Assembly (NCBI GenBank): GCA_021018995.1
Contig: CM037585.1
Coordinates: 83,614,646 to 83,678,645, forward strand
Source of the DNA: Chloranthus sessilifolius
Taxonomy: Eukaryota > Streptophyta > Magnoliopsida > Chloranthales > Chloranthaceae
Direction of reading: 5' to 3'
Length of the DNA stretch: 64,000 nucleotides
Below are positions 9,484-20,473 of this stretch, piece after piece. The first letter of the stretch is position 1. Each line of letters opens with the position of its first letter. The position numbers were made by a program, and so were the translations under genes. The notes beneath the pieces are model-generated. The model made no database searches. It had not been told where the DNA came from and saw only the letters and a list, made by a program, of their open reading frames with translations.

Positions 9484-10300
9484 ATGATAGAGACCTTTAA
9501 CCAGGTCAAGATAAATTTACCCCTGCTTGATGCAATTCGACAGGTCCCAGCCTATGCAAAGTTTCTGAAAGACCTTTGTACTCAGAAAAGGAAGGCCAGA
9601 GGCCATTTGTCCAAAAAGGTCTTTACAACTGATATAGTTAATTCTGTATTAACAATGACAATACCTGAGAAGTTACAAGACCCAGGGATACCCACTATTC
9701 CTTGTATTATTGGTGACCACACGATTGGAAGGGCCCTTTTGGAACTTGGAGCCAGTGTTAACCTGCTGCGATACAGTGTATATCAGCAGTTAGGTTTGGG
9801 GGAGCTGAAGCCCACCCCCATTGTTCTATTGATAGCTGATAGGTTTGAGAGGAAACCCATGGGAGTGGTTGAGGATGTCCTAGTGCGGGTAGACAAGTTC
9901 TTCTACCCTGTAGACTTCCTTGTTTTGGACATGGGTTGTAACAAGAGTACATCCTTGATACCTGTCATTCTGGGTAGACCATTTTTGGTCACTGCCAATG
10001 CATGCATTCAATGCAGGTCTGGGATCGTGGAGGTCACTTTCGAACATATGAAAGTTAAGCTTAATGTGTACAACATTGCAAAGTACCCTATGCTGGACAA
10101 TGAGGAATGCTTTGCAATAGATGTACTAGAAGAAATTGTTGAAGAAGAACTGCCCACTCTGCTGGAGTGGAACAACATTGTCACTGATTTAATTGAAGTT
10201 TGGAACATGGTGGAGGAAGGAAGCCTAGCTTTAATGTCAGAAGACATACCCCTAGTGAGGTCTTCTGTGGGCCTAGTGCAGCATTCCAATTGGAAACCTA
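9484..10300 (+). pseudogene. pro: Aspartic protease region of element A
   Basis: The frame opening at ATG 9484 runs 400 codons through protease into the RT start. The retropepsin active-site motif, normally D-L/T-G-A, reads ELGASVNLL: the catalytic Asp is Glu at codon 87 (GAA, 9742-9744). In element C the same position is Asp. Downstream landmarks are VILGRPFL (about 9964-9987) and an acidic linker. The frame is otherwise open, so the gene is a near-intact reading frame with a dead active site. Confidence 0.85.
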
Positions 10301-11278
10301 CATTGTTGCCCCTTCCTCCAACCAACAATACACCAATCCTGCCATCCATCCAACAAGCCCCTGATCTGGAGCTCAAGAAGCTACCAGAGACATTAAAATA
10401 TGCTTTCCTCGAGAAAGAAGAGAAACTTCCTATAATTATCTCCTCTTCTCTAACCAGTGAGCAAGAGGAGGAATTGCTAACAGTTCTGAGGAAGCACAAG
10501 AAAGCAATTGGCTGGACCATTGCTGATCTGGGAGGGATTGATGCATCAATCTGTATGCATAGGATTCATTTGGAGGAGGGCTCAACACCCTCCAGCCAGG
10601 GAGACCACTGGCTGGAGAGTTTGCATCGATTATCGAAAACTCAACTCCAAGACCAGAAAAGACCACTTCCCTCTCCCTTTTATTGATCAAATTTTGGATA
10701 AGTTGGTTGGGAAAGCATTTTACTATTTTCTTGATGGGTACTCGTGGTACGCCCTTGATCAAGAGAAAACTACTTTTACTTGTCCTTTCAGCACCTTTGA
10801 TTACAGAAGGATGCCTTTTGGACTGTGTAATGCCCCAGCCACCTTTCTGAGGTGTATGTATGCCATCTTTTCTGATATGATTGATAAATTCTTAGAAATC
10901 TTCATGGATGATTTCTCGATTTATGGGGATAGCTTTGACCAATGTCTACAACACCTCCATCAAGTCTCACAAAGATGTGAAGAGACCAATTTGTTTTTAA
11001 GTTGGGGGAAGAGCCACTTCATGGTAACACAAGGAATTGTGTTGGTCCATGTGGTCTCTAAAGATGGAATTGAGGTAGACAAGGCCAAAGTTGACCTCAT
11101 TGCAAATTTGCCCCCTCCAAGAACAGTCAAGCAAATCAGATCCTTCCTTGGGCATGCTGGATTCTACAGGAGGTTTATCAAAGACTTCAGCAAGATTGCT
11201 AACCATTGTGCCACCTGCTCTACCAGGATGTGCCCTTTGATTTTTTTGCTGAATGTCTTGAGGCTTTTGAAAAGTTAA
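10301..11278 (+). pseudogene. Reverse transcriptase of element A, internally deleted
   Basis: The N-terminal RT part ends at 10590 (EEGSTP). About 190 bases present in element C (roughly 55037-55227) are missing, and the frame changes. The second frame (10508-11278) carries WRVCIDYRKLN, the fingers-palm motif PFGLCNAPATF and the catalytic FMDD at 10901-10912. A further small deletion removes residues after LDGYS near 10740. A one-base loss near 11207 shifts into the RNase H frame. The enzyme would copy the element RNA into DNA; this copy cannot. Confidence 0.88.
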
Positions 11279-11703
11279 AAATCTGCCTCACCTCTGCTCC
11301 TGTACTCCAAACACCTGACTATACCTTGCCCTTTGAGTTGATGTGTGATGCATCTGATTTGGCAATAGGTGTTGTCTTGGGCTAGAGAAAGGATAAGCTG
11401 CCTGTGGTCATTGCATATCTCAGTAAATCACTTGCTAAAGCTCAGCTGAGCTATAGAACCACTGAGAAAGAACTTCTGGCAGTGCTTTTTGCTATGGACA
11501 AGTTTAGACCTTACCTACTTGGGTCTAAAACTGTCATCTTCATTGACCACTCAACATTAAAGTACCTACTGTCCAAGAAGGATGCAAAGCCCAGATTGAT
11601 TAGATGGATACTCCTGTTGCAGGAGTTTGACATCGAAATCAAGGACAAGAAGGGTGTAGAAAATGTGGTGGCTGACCACTTGTCCAAAATTATGTTGGGA
11701 AAA
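11279..11703 (+). pseudogene. RNase H of element A
   Basis: It shows CDASD (Asp codon 11347-11349), the Glu in TEKELLAV, the Asp in [10 protein letters not shown] and VADHLSK, the four acidic positions of the RNase H family. The frame is broken by TAG at 11383-11385; the same codon is TAG in element C (55894-55896). The change fits CAG-to-TAG deamination in a CHG context or a shared older mutation. Confidence 0.85.
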
Positions 11704-13030
11704 AGTGTTGATTACCTTGCTACAAATGATGTCTTTCCGGATGACCAGCTGTTTGCCATCCAGTCTTTAGTTCCCTTGTATGCACATATTGTCAATTATC
11801 TAGTTATAGGCAAGATTCCTGCCCATTGGATAAGAATGGACAAAGACCTATTTTTCTCACAGGTCAAATTCTTCTTCTGGGAAGAACCATGCATGTACAA
11901 GTATTGTGCAGACCAAATCATTCATAAATGTGTCCCCGAAAGTGATGTCCCTAATATTCTGGCCATGTGCCATGAAAATGCCTGTGAGGGTCACTTTAGT
12001 GAGAGAAAAATAGCTGACAAAGTGTTGCAGTGTGGGTTATATTGGCCTTCTCTTTTCAGAGATGCCAATACACACTGTAAGACCTGCGAAAGATGTCAGA
12101 AACTAGGAGGGCTGTTTAAAAGAAATTCACTGCCTTTACATCCCATCCTTGTTGTAGAATTGTTTATGTGGGGTATTGACTTTATGGGCCCCTTCCCTCC
12201 TTCAAATGGTTTTCATTTCATCTTAGTGGCAATCGACTATGTTTTCAAATGGGTAGAAGCCATTGCCACAAGAACTAATGATAATCAGGTTGGCCTCAAG
12301 TTCATAAAGTATAATATCTTCTCCAGATTTGGTACCTCTAGAGCCATTATCAGTGATGGGGGGAGCCATTTCTGTAACAGAAATTTCGAGAGCTTGCTCA
12401 AGAAATATTCTGTCACCCACAGGATTGCTACTCCCTACCACCCACAAACCAGTGGGCATGTTGAAATTTCAAATAGGGAGATCAAGCATATCCTTGAGAA
12501 GACTGTGAGGACTGATAGGAAGGATTGGGCTGACAAGCTTAATGATGCACTGTGGGCTTATAGGACTGCCTATAAGACCCCCATTGGTATGTCCCCATTC
12601 AGACTGGTCTATGGCAAGGCCTGTCATCTCCCAGTGGAGTTAGAACACAGGGCCTATTGGGCCATCAAACATTTAAATCTAGATCTAACTTCTGCTAGTC
12701 TTCACTAGTCGCTGCAGCTGTCTGAATTGGAAGAACTAAGGATGGATGGTATGCCAATGCCAGGATCTATAAGGAAAAGTCCAAAACTTTCTTTGATAAA
12801 GGGCTATTAAGAAAGAGTTTCATTGCTGGTGATAAGGTTTGGTTGTTTAACTCCAAACTTAAGTTTTTTCCGGGCAAATTGAAATCCAGATGGGAAGGTC
12901 CTTACATTGTCATGCATGTTTTCCCATCTGGTGCTGTGGAAATCAAGGATCCCATCTTAAGCCTTGTTTTGAAAAACTTGTTGAACCCATGGACACCATT
13001 CACCTTCAAGAAGATCCTTCTTCAAATTGA
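11704..13030 (+). pseudogene. int: Integrase of element A
   Basis: It shares one open frame with RNase H from 11404 to 12708. The N-terminal zinc module has the two His of [10 protein letters not shown] and the Cys of CKTCERCQ. The catalytic triad is Asp 12178-12180 (GIDFMGPF), Asp 12355-12357 (ISDGG) and Glu 12463-12465 (VEISN), with 35 residues between the last two as in the D-D35-E rule. The C-terminal GPY/F module ([10 protein letters not shown], about 12890) is in another frame, and about 33 bases after it are lost relative to C. The catalytic core is the best preserved enzyme part of A. Confidence 0.9.
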
Positions 13031-14098
13031 TCCACAGGTGTGTCATTACTGTATCATATGTATGCTATTTTTGGTTGATTTATCTTGCTTTCTTTTGATT
13101 CTATTCTTTAGGATTTGTTCGTGGTCTTATCAGAATCTAGACCAATCTATTTTGAACTTTTGATGCATGGTTTCATTCTTACTATTTTTCAATTGATAGC
13201 TTCTGTTGCATGCCTAATGTGGGAGGTTGTTTTTAATTGGATGATTAAGTTTACATTTGTCTAGAGATAGCCATAGGAGAGAGTCATGCCCAAGATCCAA
13301 CCACAAGCAAACAGGCAAAGGGGCAGAACAGAGAGTGCATGCTCTCTGTCTTATACCTTACTGTCACTGGGTCCAAATTGAAAGTCTGAGAGACTATCGC
13401 GAGATTCAAAAGCTATCGTGAGGTTAAAAAGGAAGCCTGGGAGCATGCCCTACAGTTTGCATAGAAACATTCAATGCCTATCGCGAGATTCATGTGTACC
13501 TGACAACCTCTCGCGCAGTCCACATCGAGCTATTCAGTAGTTATCATGAAATTATCAGGCTGTCGTGAGGTTCACAAGGTAAACTTAGAGACTCTCATGA
13601 AATTCAACAGAAATACTTCATTTACTATCGTGAGATTCAAAATGAACCTCAGAGCTTTTCACGCAATCCAAAAGAAACCTAGGAGCCGCTCGCGCGATTC
13701 ACATGAATTAATCTCACTCTGTTGTGCGCTCCAAGGACAACTTGAGAGATTGTCGCGCAATCCAGTTTTAATCAACACCTACGCTAGGTTAATTTTCAAA
13801 CCCGTGACCAGATGTTCCAAAGCATGCCGAGCTTCACGATAGGTATTTCAACCCCGCACTTTGTCCCTTTTTCATTATTTTCATCCTTCTTCCTTCTGCG
13901 AAACCCTAGCTTCTGGAGCTCTCCCCTCCAGCATCACTCCTATAGCTCATCATTCACTTCACAATTCTATAGAGTTGTTCCTAACATCACCCCCATCCAT
14001 TGCCCTCTGCTCAGAGATCTTGAGGTGCCCTGTGCGTCAAATCAAACCAAACCCTAGATTTCAGCCTCTGTTTCTCATACTATAGGACAGAGTTAGAC
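13031..14098 (+). other. Spacer between pol and ORF2 of element A
   Basis: Non-coding. 13031-13260 is T-rich. 13380-13850 has degenerate units of about 26 bases containing tatcgcgagattcaaa, tctcgcgcag and decayed forms. 13860-14098 is a C/T-rich leader ending just before the ORF2 ATG, with ttctcatactatag as a possible splice acceptor. The same layout precedes ORF2 in C (57580-58630) and D (49620-50435, minus). Confidence 0.6.
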
Positions 14099-17000
14099 AT
14101 GGCTCCAAAATCTGTACAGAAGAGAAAAGGGAAGGACAAGGACCATACAGAGATCACTCCTAAAAAGGCCAAGACTTCAAAGTCCTCCAAAAAAGGAAAG
14201 GAAGTGGTTGAGGAGGTGGCGGTACCAACCACTAAGATCTCTACTCCTTCTGAGCTCATGGAGTCAATTCCATTGGAGCCTGAAACAGTCTTTGATGTAT
14301 CCTTTTTTGAGAAAGAACCTCTATCTACCCCTGCAGTACAATTTATAACCAAAGCGAGCCTGATGCCATTGATGAGAGGAATTCCAGCACTAGCCTACCC
14401 CAGGCGAGTGCAGCTGTTTTATCAGCACATCAAGGTCAAGAAGGACAACGATGGACAAGGGTGCTTGCTGGTGCTGATTGACGACTTTGATATGTTAGTG
14501 GGCCCCAAGATGATTGCTGAAGTGTTGGGCATCCCAGCAGCATTCAATCCTAGCTGTGGATATGGCCCCCCTCTAAGTGCATCGATTGATACAATTGCAC
14601 GAGCCCTAACTAGATGATTAAAAACTACCGGGGACTCAATCAGAAGAAGGGAACTAGAACCTGAACTGCTGTTCATTGACCAAGTCCTGTGGAAGAACAT
14701 ATATTGCTCAGGACATCAGCAAGAAAGGAGAACCCCCATTGCGGATGCTGTCTACTCCTACCACATGGGCCATGGCTTCCATGCAGCCTGGCTAATTTTT
14801 GAGGCTATGAAAGACGTAGTGGAGAAGTTAGGGTCAAACAAGAAGCCTCACACTCTACCCTATGCAAGAATAATTACCTTGCTGCTGATCAAGGGGGGCT
14901 ACAAGATAGGAAGGACTGAGCAGACCACCACCCTTTCCCCTACTACCTTTGCCAAAAGGCAATGGGGAATCAGCAGGAGCTTGATGGGGGGCCAGAAAAA
15001 GAAGAAAGCTGAGGCTCAGGGCCTGCCCAAGCAAGCAAAAAAGGCAGCCAGATCAGGGTCTACCCCTGCAACAAAGGAGGTGCCCCCAGAGCTTACCACT
15101 TCCATAGCTGCAACAACACCTATTACCCCTGCATCCACCACCCCTCTAGCATCCATCTCTCACCCCCCTCTATTTCCATTCTCCATGCCCACTCCCCCTT
15201 CATCTGTGCTTGGTTCATGGGAGGACTCACCATCCCCTACCTTACCTCAGTACACAGCCACAATTTCCCCCTATCTCCACCTATGCCAACCAACCCCGCA
15301 CTCATCTACTACAAAAAATGAAAGACCACTGAGACCATCCCAACCATCTCTCAGACACCACCCTAAATCCCCTCTATCCCCATTGACACACCCCACCTTG
15401 CAGAGACCACCACCCCAACCATATCTACTACACCCCTCTCACAGACATCGACTTAACCCTTAACACATTCATAGGCTTCGAAGCCTTTATATCTACCTTC
15501 CTTGAAACAATACCAGCCTATTACACCCCTCTCCCAGACTCCCCAACTACCTCCCAACATCACTCCCCAGAACTCCCCTCTTCCCTTCCCTCTACTTTCC
15601 ATCATGCACCTTCCTCACCTTTCCAACCCGTACCCTCTTCTTCACATACCCAGCCTCCTATCCCTGACGCACTACCCCTTATCCTTTCCCTTATCCAAGA
15701 CATTCAAGCCCAGCTATCCACCAATACCCAAAAATAGGATCAGATGCAAACTGAACTAACCTTCATCCAATCCACCCTACACACCTTAACTAACCCACCC
15801 ATCCCTCCACCACCCACTTCACCCCTGTGTCTTGTCCACGATAGAGACACAAATGCAGACTTCCCTCCCGACTCATTACCCCCCACCATCACCATTAACT
15901 CTTACCCACCCATTTCCTTTAATCCTTTCACAATTCCCATTTTACATCCCCATCACCCCCAACTCCTATTGAGCCTACACCCTTTTCCTTTCCCCCTATA
16001 ACCTCCATCCCACCTCTTATCCTACCCCCCCCCCCCACCTTCTCTACCAAATCTACACAAACAGACCCAGAACCTAACCCCATTCCCTCACAACTTGACT
16101 TCCCTACTATCATTCCCCCTTCTCCCCCTTAGGACCAAGCACACTTTCCTCCTTCCACCTCCTATTTGCCCATAGCTCCAAAACATCATTTTTATAGCCC
16201 TCCCTACCTCACCATCCTCCATCACATGAGGGATAATGCTTACCTGAGGAAGGATATCCTGAGGGGCATGGCCAAGCATTGCCAATCAATTGAGACCCCC
16301 CTGCTGGAGCAGATTGATAAAATGACGGAGGAACACCAACAGCAGCTTTTGGGCATCTCATTGGGGTGGACAAACATTTTGGACGCCTACCAAAAGGCCA
16401 AGGCTACAGCTACTTATCATCAAATAAATTGGGAGTATGAGAAATCCAGTGCTGCTGCAGCGAATGCCCGGGCAAGAATGCTTGAAAAACGGCTTAACAA
16501 TGCACAGGAGATCTAAAAAATCCAAAAGGAGATCCATGAGACTGACATCCTCAAACATCAGATCCAGATCGCCTCATTGGAATTCACATTGGCTGCTGCC
16601 CGAAATGAACCTTTGCAGCCGACCCCCATCTCTGTTCACATACCTGAGCCTGAGTCAACTACTACTCCAGCTCCACCTGCCCAATCTGAGGAGGCAAAAC
16701 CTAAGCCCCAGCAAGACAAAGGAAAAGCTCCTGCTTCACCTCCTACGAAGCAGCCTCCAACTACAGAGCAACCTACCCCTACCACGGCCTTTGCTAAACC
16801 ACCACAGAAGCAAACTTATCCTCAGCGGAGGAAATTCACTGCCAAGAGTTCTGCTCCCAAAGTTGTCCCTTTAAAAATTGGCAAAGAGCCTACTACCCAG
16901 TCGGAAGTGGCATAGTCCCCTGCCCAACCTGAGTCCACTGGAAAAGGGGAGTCCCCAGTGGTCCCCACTGAGGAAGCCGAAGCTAAAGGAAAAGGGAAAT

Positions 17001-17290
17001 CCCTAGTGGTCCCCACTGCAGCAACGGAAGCCAAAGGTAAAGGGAAAGGAAAATCCCCTGCCACCCCCCCTGCTAAGCGCAAAGGAAAAGCCCCTCAAGA
17101 ACCCAAGGAACCAAAAGCTCCCAAGCCACCAAAAGTAAGGGTGAGGGCAGCTAAAGCTCTAACTGTACAGAAAACACCAGCCGAAAAGAAAAAGAAGAGG
17201 GAGGAAAAGAAGAAACAGGACAGAGCTGCCCTTAAGGCACAAGCTAAAAAGATGGGCTGGGATTTCCTTACAGATTCAAAATCAAATTAG
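14099..17290 (+). pseudogene. ORF2 of element A (long ORF after pol, often called env-like)
   Basis: About 1063 codons from ATG 14099 to TAG 17288. The N-terminus is basic (KRKGK, then PKKAKTSKSSKKGK), like a nuclear localisation signal; no signal peptide or membrane segment is seen. Residues about 80-260 (LVQLFYQH, MIAEVLGIP, AWLIFEAMKD) resemble the family annotated as putative plant transposon protein. A Pro/Ser/Thr-rich stretch, a predicted coiled coil (about residues 690-830) and a Lys/Pro-rich tail with KGKSP repeats follow. GGA-to-TGA at 14615 breaks the first domain; compensating frameshifts flank 15300-16160, near a 13-C run. The role is unknown. Confidence 0.8.
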
Positions 17291-17870
17291 ATCCCAGTTT
17301 TTAGATTGTAGATTAGGTTTTTCTTCTTGTAACTATATTTATAAATATTTTCTTTCACTTTAATAGAATTTCTAGTTTTTGTCTATTGCTCTGTTCTGTG
17401 TGCTTCTTTCTGTTTGTTTGCTACTTTTCATTTTGTTCTTTTTGCCATTCTTGGGAGATGAGTTGAGGGAGGCTATATTTCTTTGCAACAGTAATCTATG
17501 CGGAGGATAGATGTCGATGGTGGTTGAAAAAATTTGTGCAAATACCTGCTTCAAGTATTTCAATGGCTTCCTTTTCAAATTGATGACCCATGTCAGGCTA
17601 CCTCGCGAGGATCCCCGCGCGATACACTGACTCCTTTAAATTCCATGCCTATCTTTGGACATTCAGTTAATGCTCTTTCTCTTTTCCATGAGCCAGTTGT
17701 GTGTTTCTTCTTTCCCCACACAACGCTCATTTATTTCCAAGTTTGAAAAAGGGCACAATTTCAATTCCGCCAATTCATGTTCCCTCGCCCCCACTTTTAA
17801 ATTGGCCATCCAACCTTTTTCATCTCATCCCTCCTATTCTAACCCTAGAAGTCCATACCTGCTCACACAA
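17291..17870 (+). other. Leader-like sequence before ORF3
   Basis: 17291-17440 is the T-rich tail of ORF2. 17600-17625 has tcgcgagg and gcgcgata motifs, then C/T-rich sequence up to the ATG at 17871. This repeats the logic of the pol-ORF2 spacer on a small scale. Element D lacks the stretch. Confidence 0.45.
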
Positions 17871-18116
17871 ATGGCGGATGACAACCCCTTCGGGTTCCCA
17901 ATCAAATTTTACTCCATCTGGGAAGATCCCCCACCGCCAAAGGAGCCAGACCCCTTGCAATTTCTCTGGAATGAGTTTGACGAGGTCCAATGGATCCTCG
18001 CTTAGGAGGAAAAGCAAAAGAGGAAAAGAGAGAAGAGAGAAAAGAAGAAAAGAAAAATGGCCCCACCTGCATCTCCCCCTCCATCTTCCTCAAAACCTCC
18101 CCTGGCTACACAATGA
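17871..18116 (+). pseudogene. Small third ORF (ORF3) of element A
   Basis: ATG 17871 opens 81 codons to TGA 18114-18116, with one in-frame TAG at 18003-18005. The first half is acidic and aromatic (NPFGFPIKFYSIWEDPPPPK, LQFLWNEFDEVQWILA). The second half is highly basic (KQKRKREKREKKKRK) and ends in a Pro/Ser tail. I do not recognise a family. It sits between ORF2 and a 3' region shared with element D, and D has no counterpart. The stop fits CAG-to-TAG decay. It may also be chance coding; the ordered acidic-basic-proline layout argues mildly against that. Confidence 0.45.
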
Positions 18117-18596
18117 ATTCCCCCCCATTCTGTCTTTTCCTTTTCAATCTTTTTGTCATATTTTCTTTTTATTTTAATGACAGTCTCTTTTAGTTCCATG
18201 CGGTGCAGTTTGCATTTTCTGTTTCTCTATCTTCTTTTGTCTTTATTTTTGTCTGTCTGCTTGGATTCTACTATTTTTTTTATCCCCTCTGAACTAGTGA
18301 GGACACTTCTCCGAATGGTTTGGGGGTGTGGCAGTCTGCCAATAGAATAGTTAATTTTAGTGCAGTAATGGTGGTTTAACTGGGATGAATAAAGTTAATT
18401 TTCAGTTAACTTGATACAATGAGGAAACATGTAAAAATTTAAATATTTTGGCAGACTTTTGGAAACAGATAAAAGTTGATCTTGACACCACCATGAAGCT
18501 AATATTAGAAATTTTTTTGAGTTAAGTACTTAGCGAGCCTAAGAGGAGAGAAACAGACGAAAATACACCTCATGAGTTAAAATTGAAGACCATACC
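18117..18596 (+). other. 3' untranslated region of element A, first part
   Basis: T-rich non-coding sequence. From about 18290 (agtgaggacac, then gggagtgtggca-like block) it matches the minus strand of element D near 45500-45640. It is interrupted by the solo LTR at 18597. Confidence 0.6.
18592..18596. repeat. Target-site duplication of the solo LTR, left copy
   Basis: ATACC; the right copy is at 20474-20478. Confidence 0.9.
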
Positions 18597-18851
18597 TGAT
18601 AAGTAGTGAAAAATACCATTTTTCACCCCTAAACATGAGCCTTGAAAGACCCTTGAGAGGACTAAATAAGTGCTTTAGTGTTCATATTGCAGCTAACCAA
18701 AAAGACAGGTCCAAATCCGAAAACCATCCTAAAATGATCAAAAAGCTGACAACGCATGTCAAGCTCAAAGAGGGAGTGAAGAAATAGCCTCAGCAATGGC
18801 TAAAAAGGTCCTAAAAGAGCAAGAAAAGACCTGAAGAAGAAGAAGGATCCA

Positions 18852-19014
18852 TTCGCAAAGAAGAATGGAAGCTAAAAGTCAATTCGCAAAGAACTTCTAC
18901 TATTCGCAAAGAACCTTGAACTTTGCGAAAAGAAGAAAACACTCCTCGAATAGAAGAATGACCTTTGCGAAAAGAAGAAAACACTCTGCGAAAAGAAGAG
19001 AAGTCCTTTGCGAA
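18852..19014 (+). repeat. Array of TTCGCAAAG motifs in both orientations
   Basis: TTCGCAAAG occurs at 18852, 18883 and 18903. Its complement CTTTGCGAA or a one-base variant occurs near 18921, 18963, 18985 and 19006, inside units of tttgcgaaaagaagaaaac. It lies in the putative U3, about 450 bases upstream of TATA. Confidence 0.65.
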
Positions 19015-19335
19015 AAGATCTCCACGAAGCCAAAATGCTTTTATAAAAGATCTCCTCAAGCCAAAATGCTTTGAAGAGAGCTTACGAGCCAAACTACTTT
19101 GTAAAAAGCCCTTAAACTATGCTAAATGGCATTACGGGATTTGCATTCGTCAAGGGTATTTCAGAAACTTTGCACGCCCAATGCGCTTTAAAACCCAAGG
19201 ACATTCCGGAAGATTCGAGAGCACGAACCAAAGGCATATTCCACCCCATGTGAACACCCAAAGATGAAATTACTTGGCGGGAACTTCTAGAAGCTCAAAC
19301 AGATTTTTGAATTACATAATGTAATTGATGCCTGC

Positions 19336-19472
19336 TTCGATTGGTGAACCAGATCAAGCATTTCGATTGGCGTACAGATCCGGATCCCGGTGCTCGAATT
19401 CTATTGGTTGATACAGATCTATCCAATTCGATTGGTTGATACACATCTCCGGGCTTAGGAAAACTATAAATA
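19336..19472 (+). promoter_or_regulatory. Promoter of L3 LTR: CGATTGG repeats and TATA box
   Basis: TTCGATTGG or attggttgatac units lie at 19336, 19362, 19402 and 19428. ATTGG is an inverted CCAAT box. TATAAATA follows at 19465-19472. This is a compact and plausible promoter. Confidence 0.6.
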
Positions 19473-20473
19473 GACGAACCATTTGCCCAATTTGGGTATC
19501 CAGATTTAGAGTTTTCATCTCTGTTTCTCATTCCGGTCCGGATAGCTTATCTCGAACCCCTGTAATCCCTTCTTGTAGTTTACCTTTGAGAGCCATTGTG
19601 AGTGATTTGTACTTCCAAGTTCGGATTCAAGATCAGAATCTGAGGGCTCTTCGAGAAGCTCGATGTAAGTCCGAGGGCTCTAAGAAGCCGTGCTCGTAAT
19701 TGTAACGTTGGATTTTAAAAGGTTGTTGTAATTTGTGTCTTCTCCATTGGAGTCATGTCGAGGGTTCAATGTTCACCTTAGTGCATTAGACTTCTTTAGA
19801 TTCACTCATCCGCATCCAACTTCCCTTAATTCATCATCCTGTGCGAATTAGCGTTGGTAACCTAATTCAAGCAAGATTTCGATGATGTTCATGTTCAACT
19901 AAAGAATAGGCCATTAGTAGATGGATCCGTGACCATTTAAGTGAAGATCATGCCATAAGTCTAAACCTATTCCTTAATTCGGATTTATTTCTCTTACATC
20001 TCTTTGGTAGCGAGATGAAGATTGAATCTGCCTGTTGAACTACTGATTCTCCATTAAAATTCGTGAGGCTAAAGTACATGAAGCTATTATTTCTGCATTT
20101 GTCTTATTTTAAACACCTCCCCAACTCGGATCTGGATCATGTAGTTAGTTCTTTTCTTTATTTGCTTATAGTTAAATGTGACACAATCCAACACTCTCTT
20201 TTATCTATTCTTTATTTTAGATAATTATAGAGCCAGATCTGGTAGCACAGATCTGGAGGTTTATCTCTCTGTTTAGACAAACTTCTCTGTGGACGATCTT
20301 GAAATACTTACTTTTAAAACTTGCTACAATTGGCCCTGATCTTGCAGGCCAGTGTTAGCCCCAATGTGCTGATATCCCTTTCATAAGTTAACATCCATAT
20401 AACCTAGCATTCTTTAATTCTTTAATTTTTGATTCATAATGCACACAATTATGGCACACTTGGAGCGACAACA

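Larger units (their letters stand above)
18597..20473 (+). mobile_element. Solo LTR of family L3 nested in element A
   Basis: It begins TGATAAGTAG, ends GCGACAACA and is 1877 bp. ATACC occurs immediately before (18592-18596) and after (20474-20478), proving a single insertion followed by LTR-LTR recombination. The start of the body (taccatttttcacccct) and a motif M copy at 19922-19960 relate it to the other Athila-like LTRs, but the sequence is otherwise different. Confidence 0.92.

Noticed and set aside
15928-16285. Gly-rich minus-strand open frames across the proline-rich part of ORF2
   Set aside because: They are antisense shadows of the C-rich ORF2 coding strand, with no family match and no start context.
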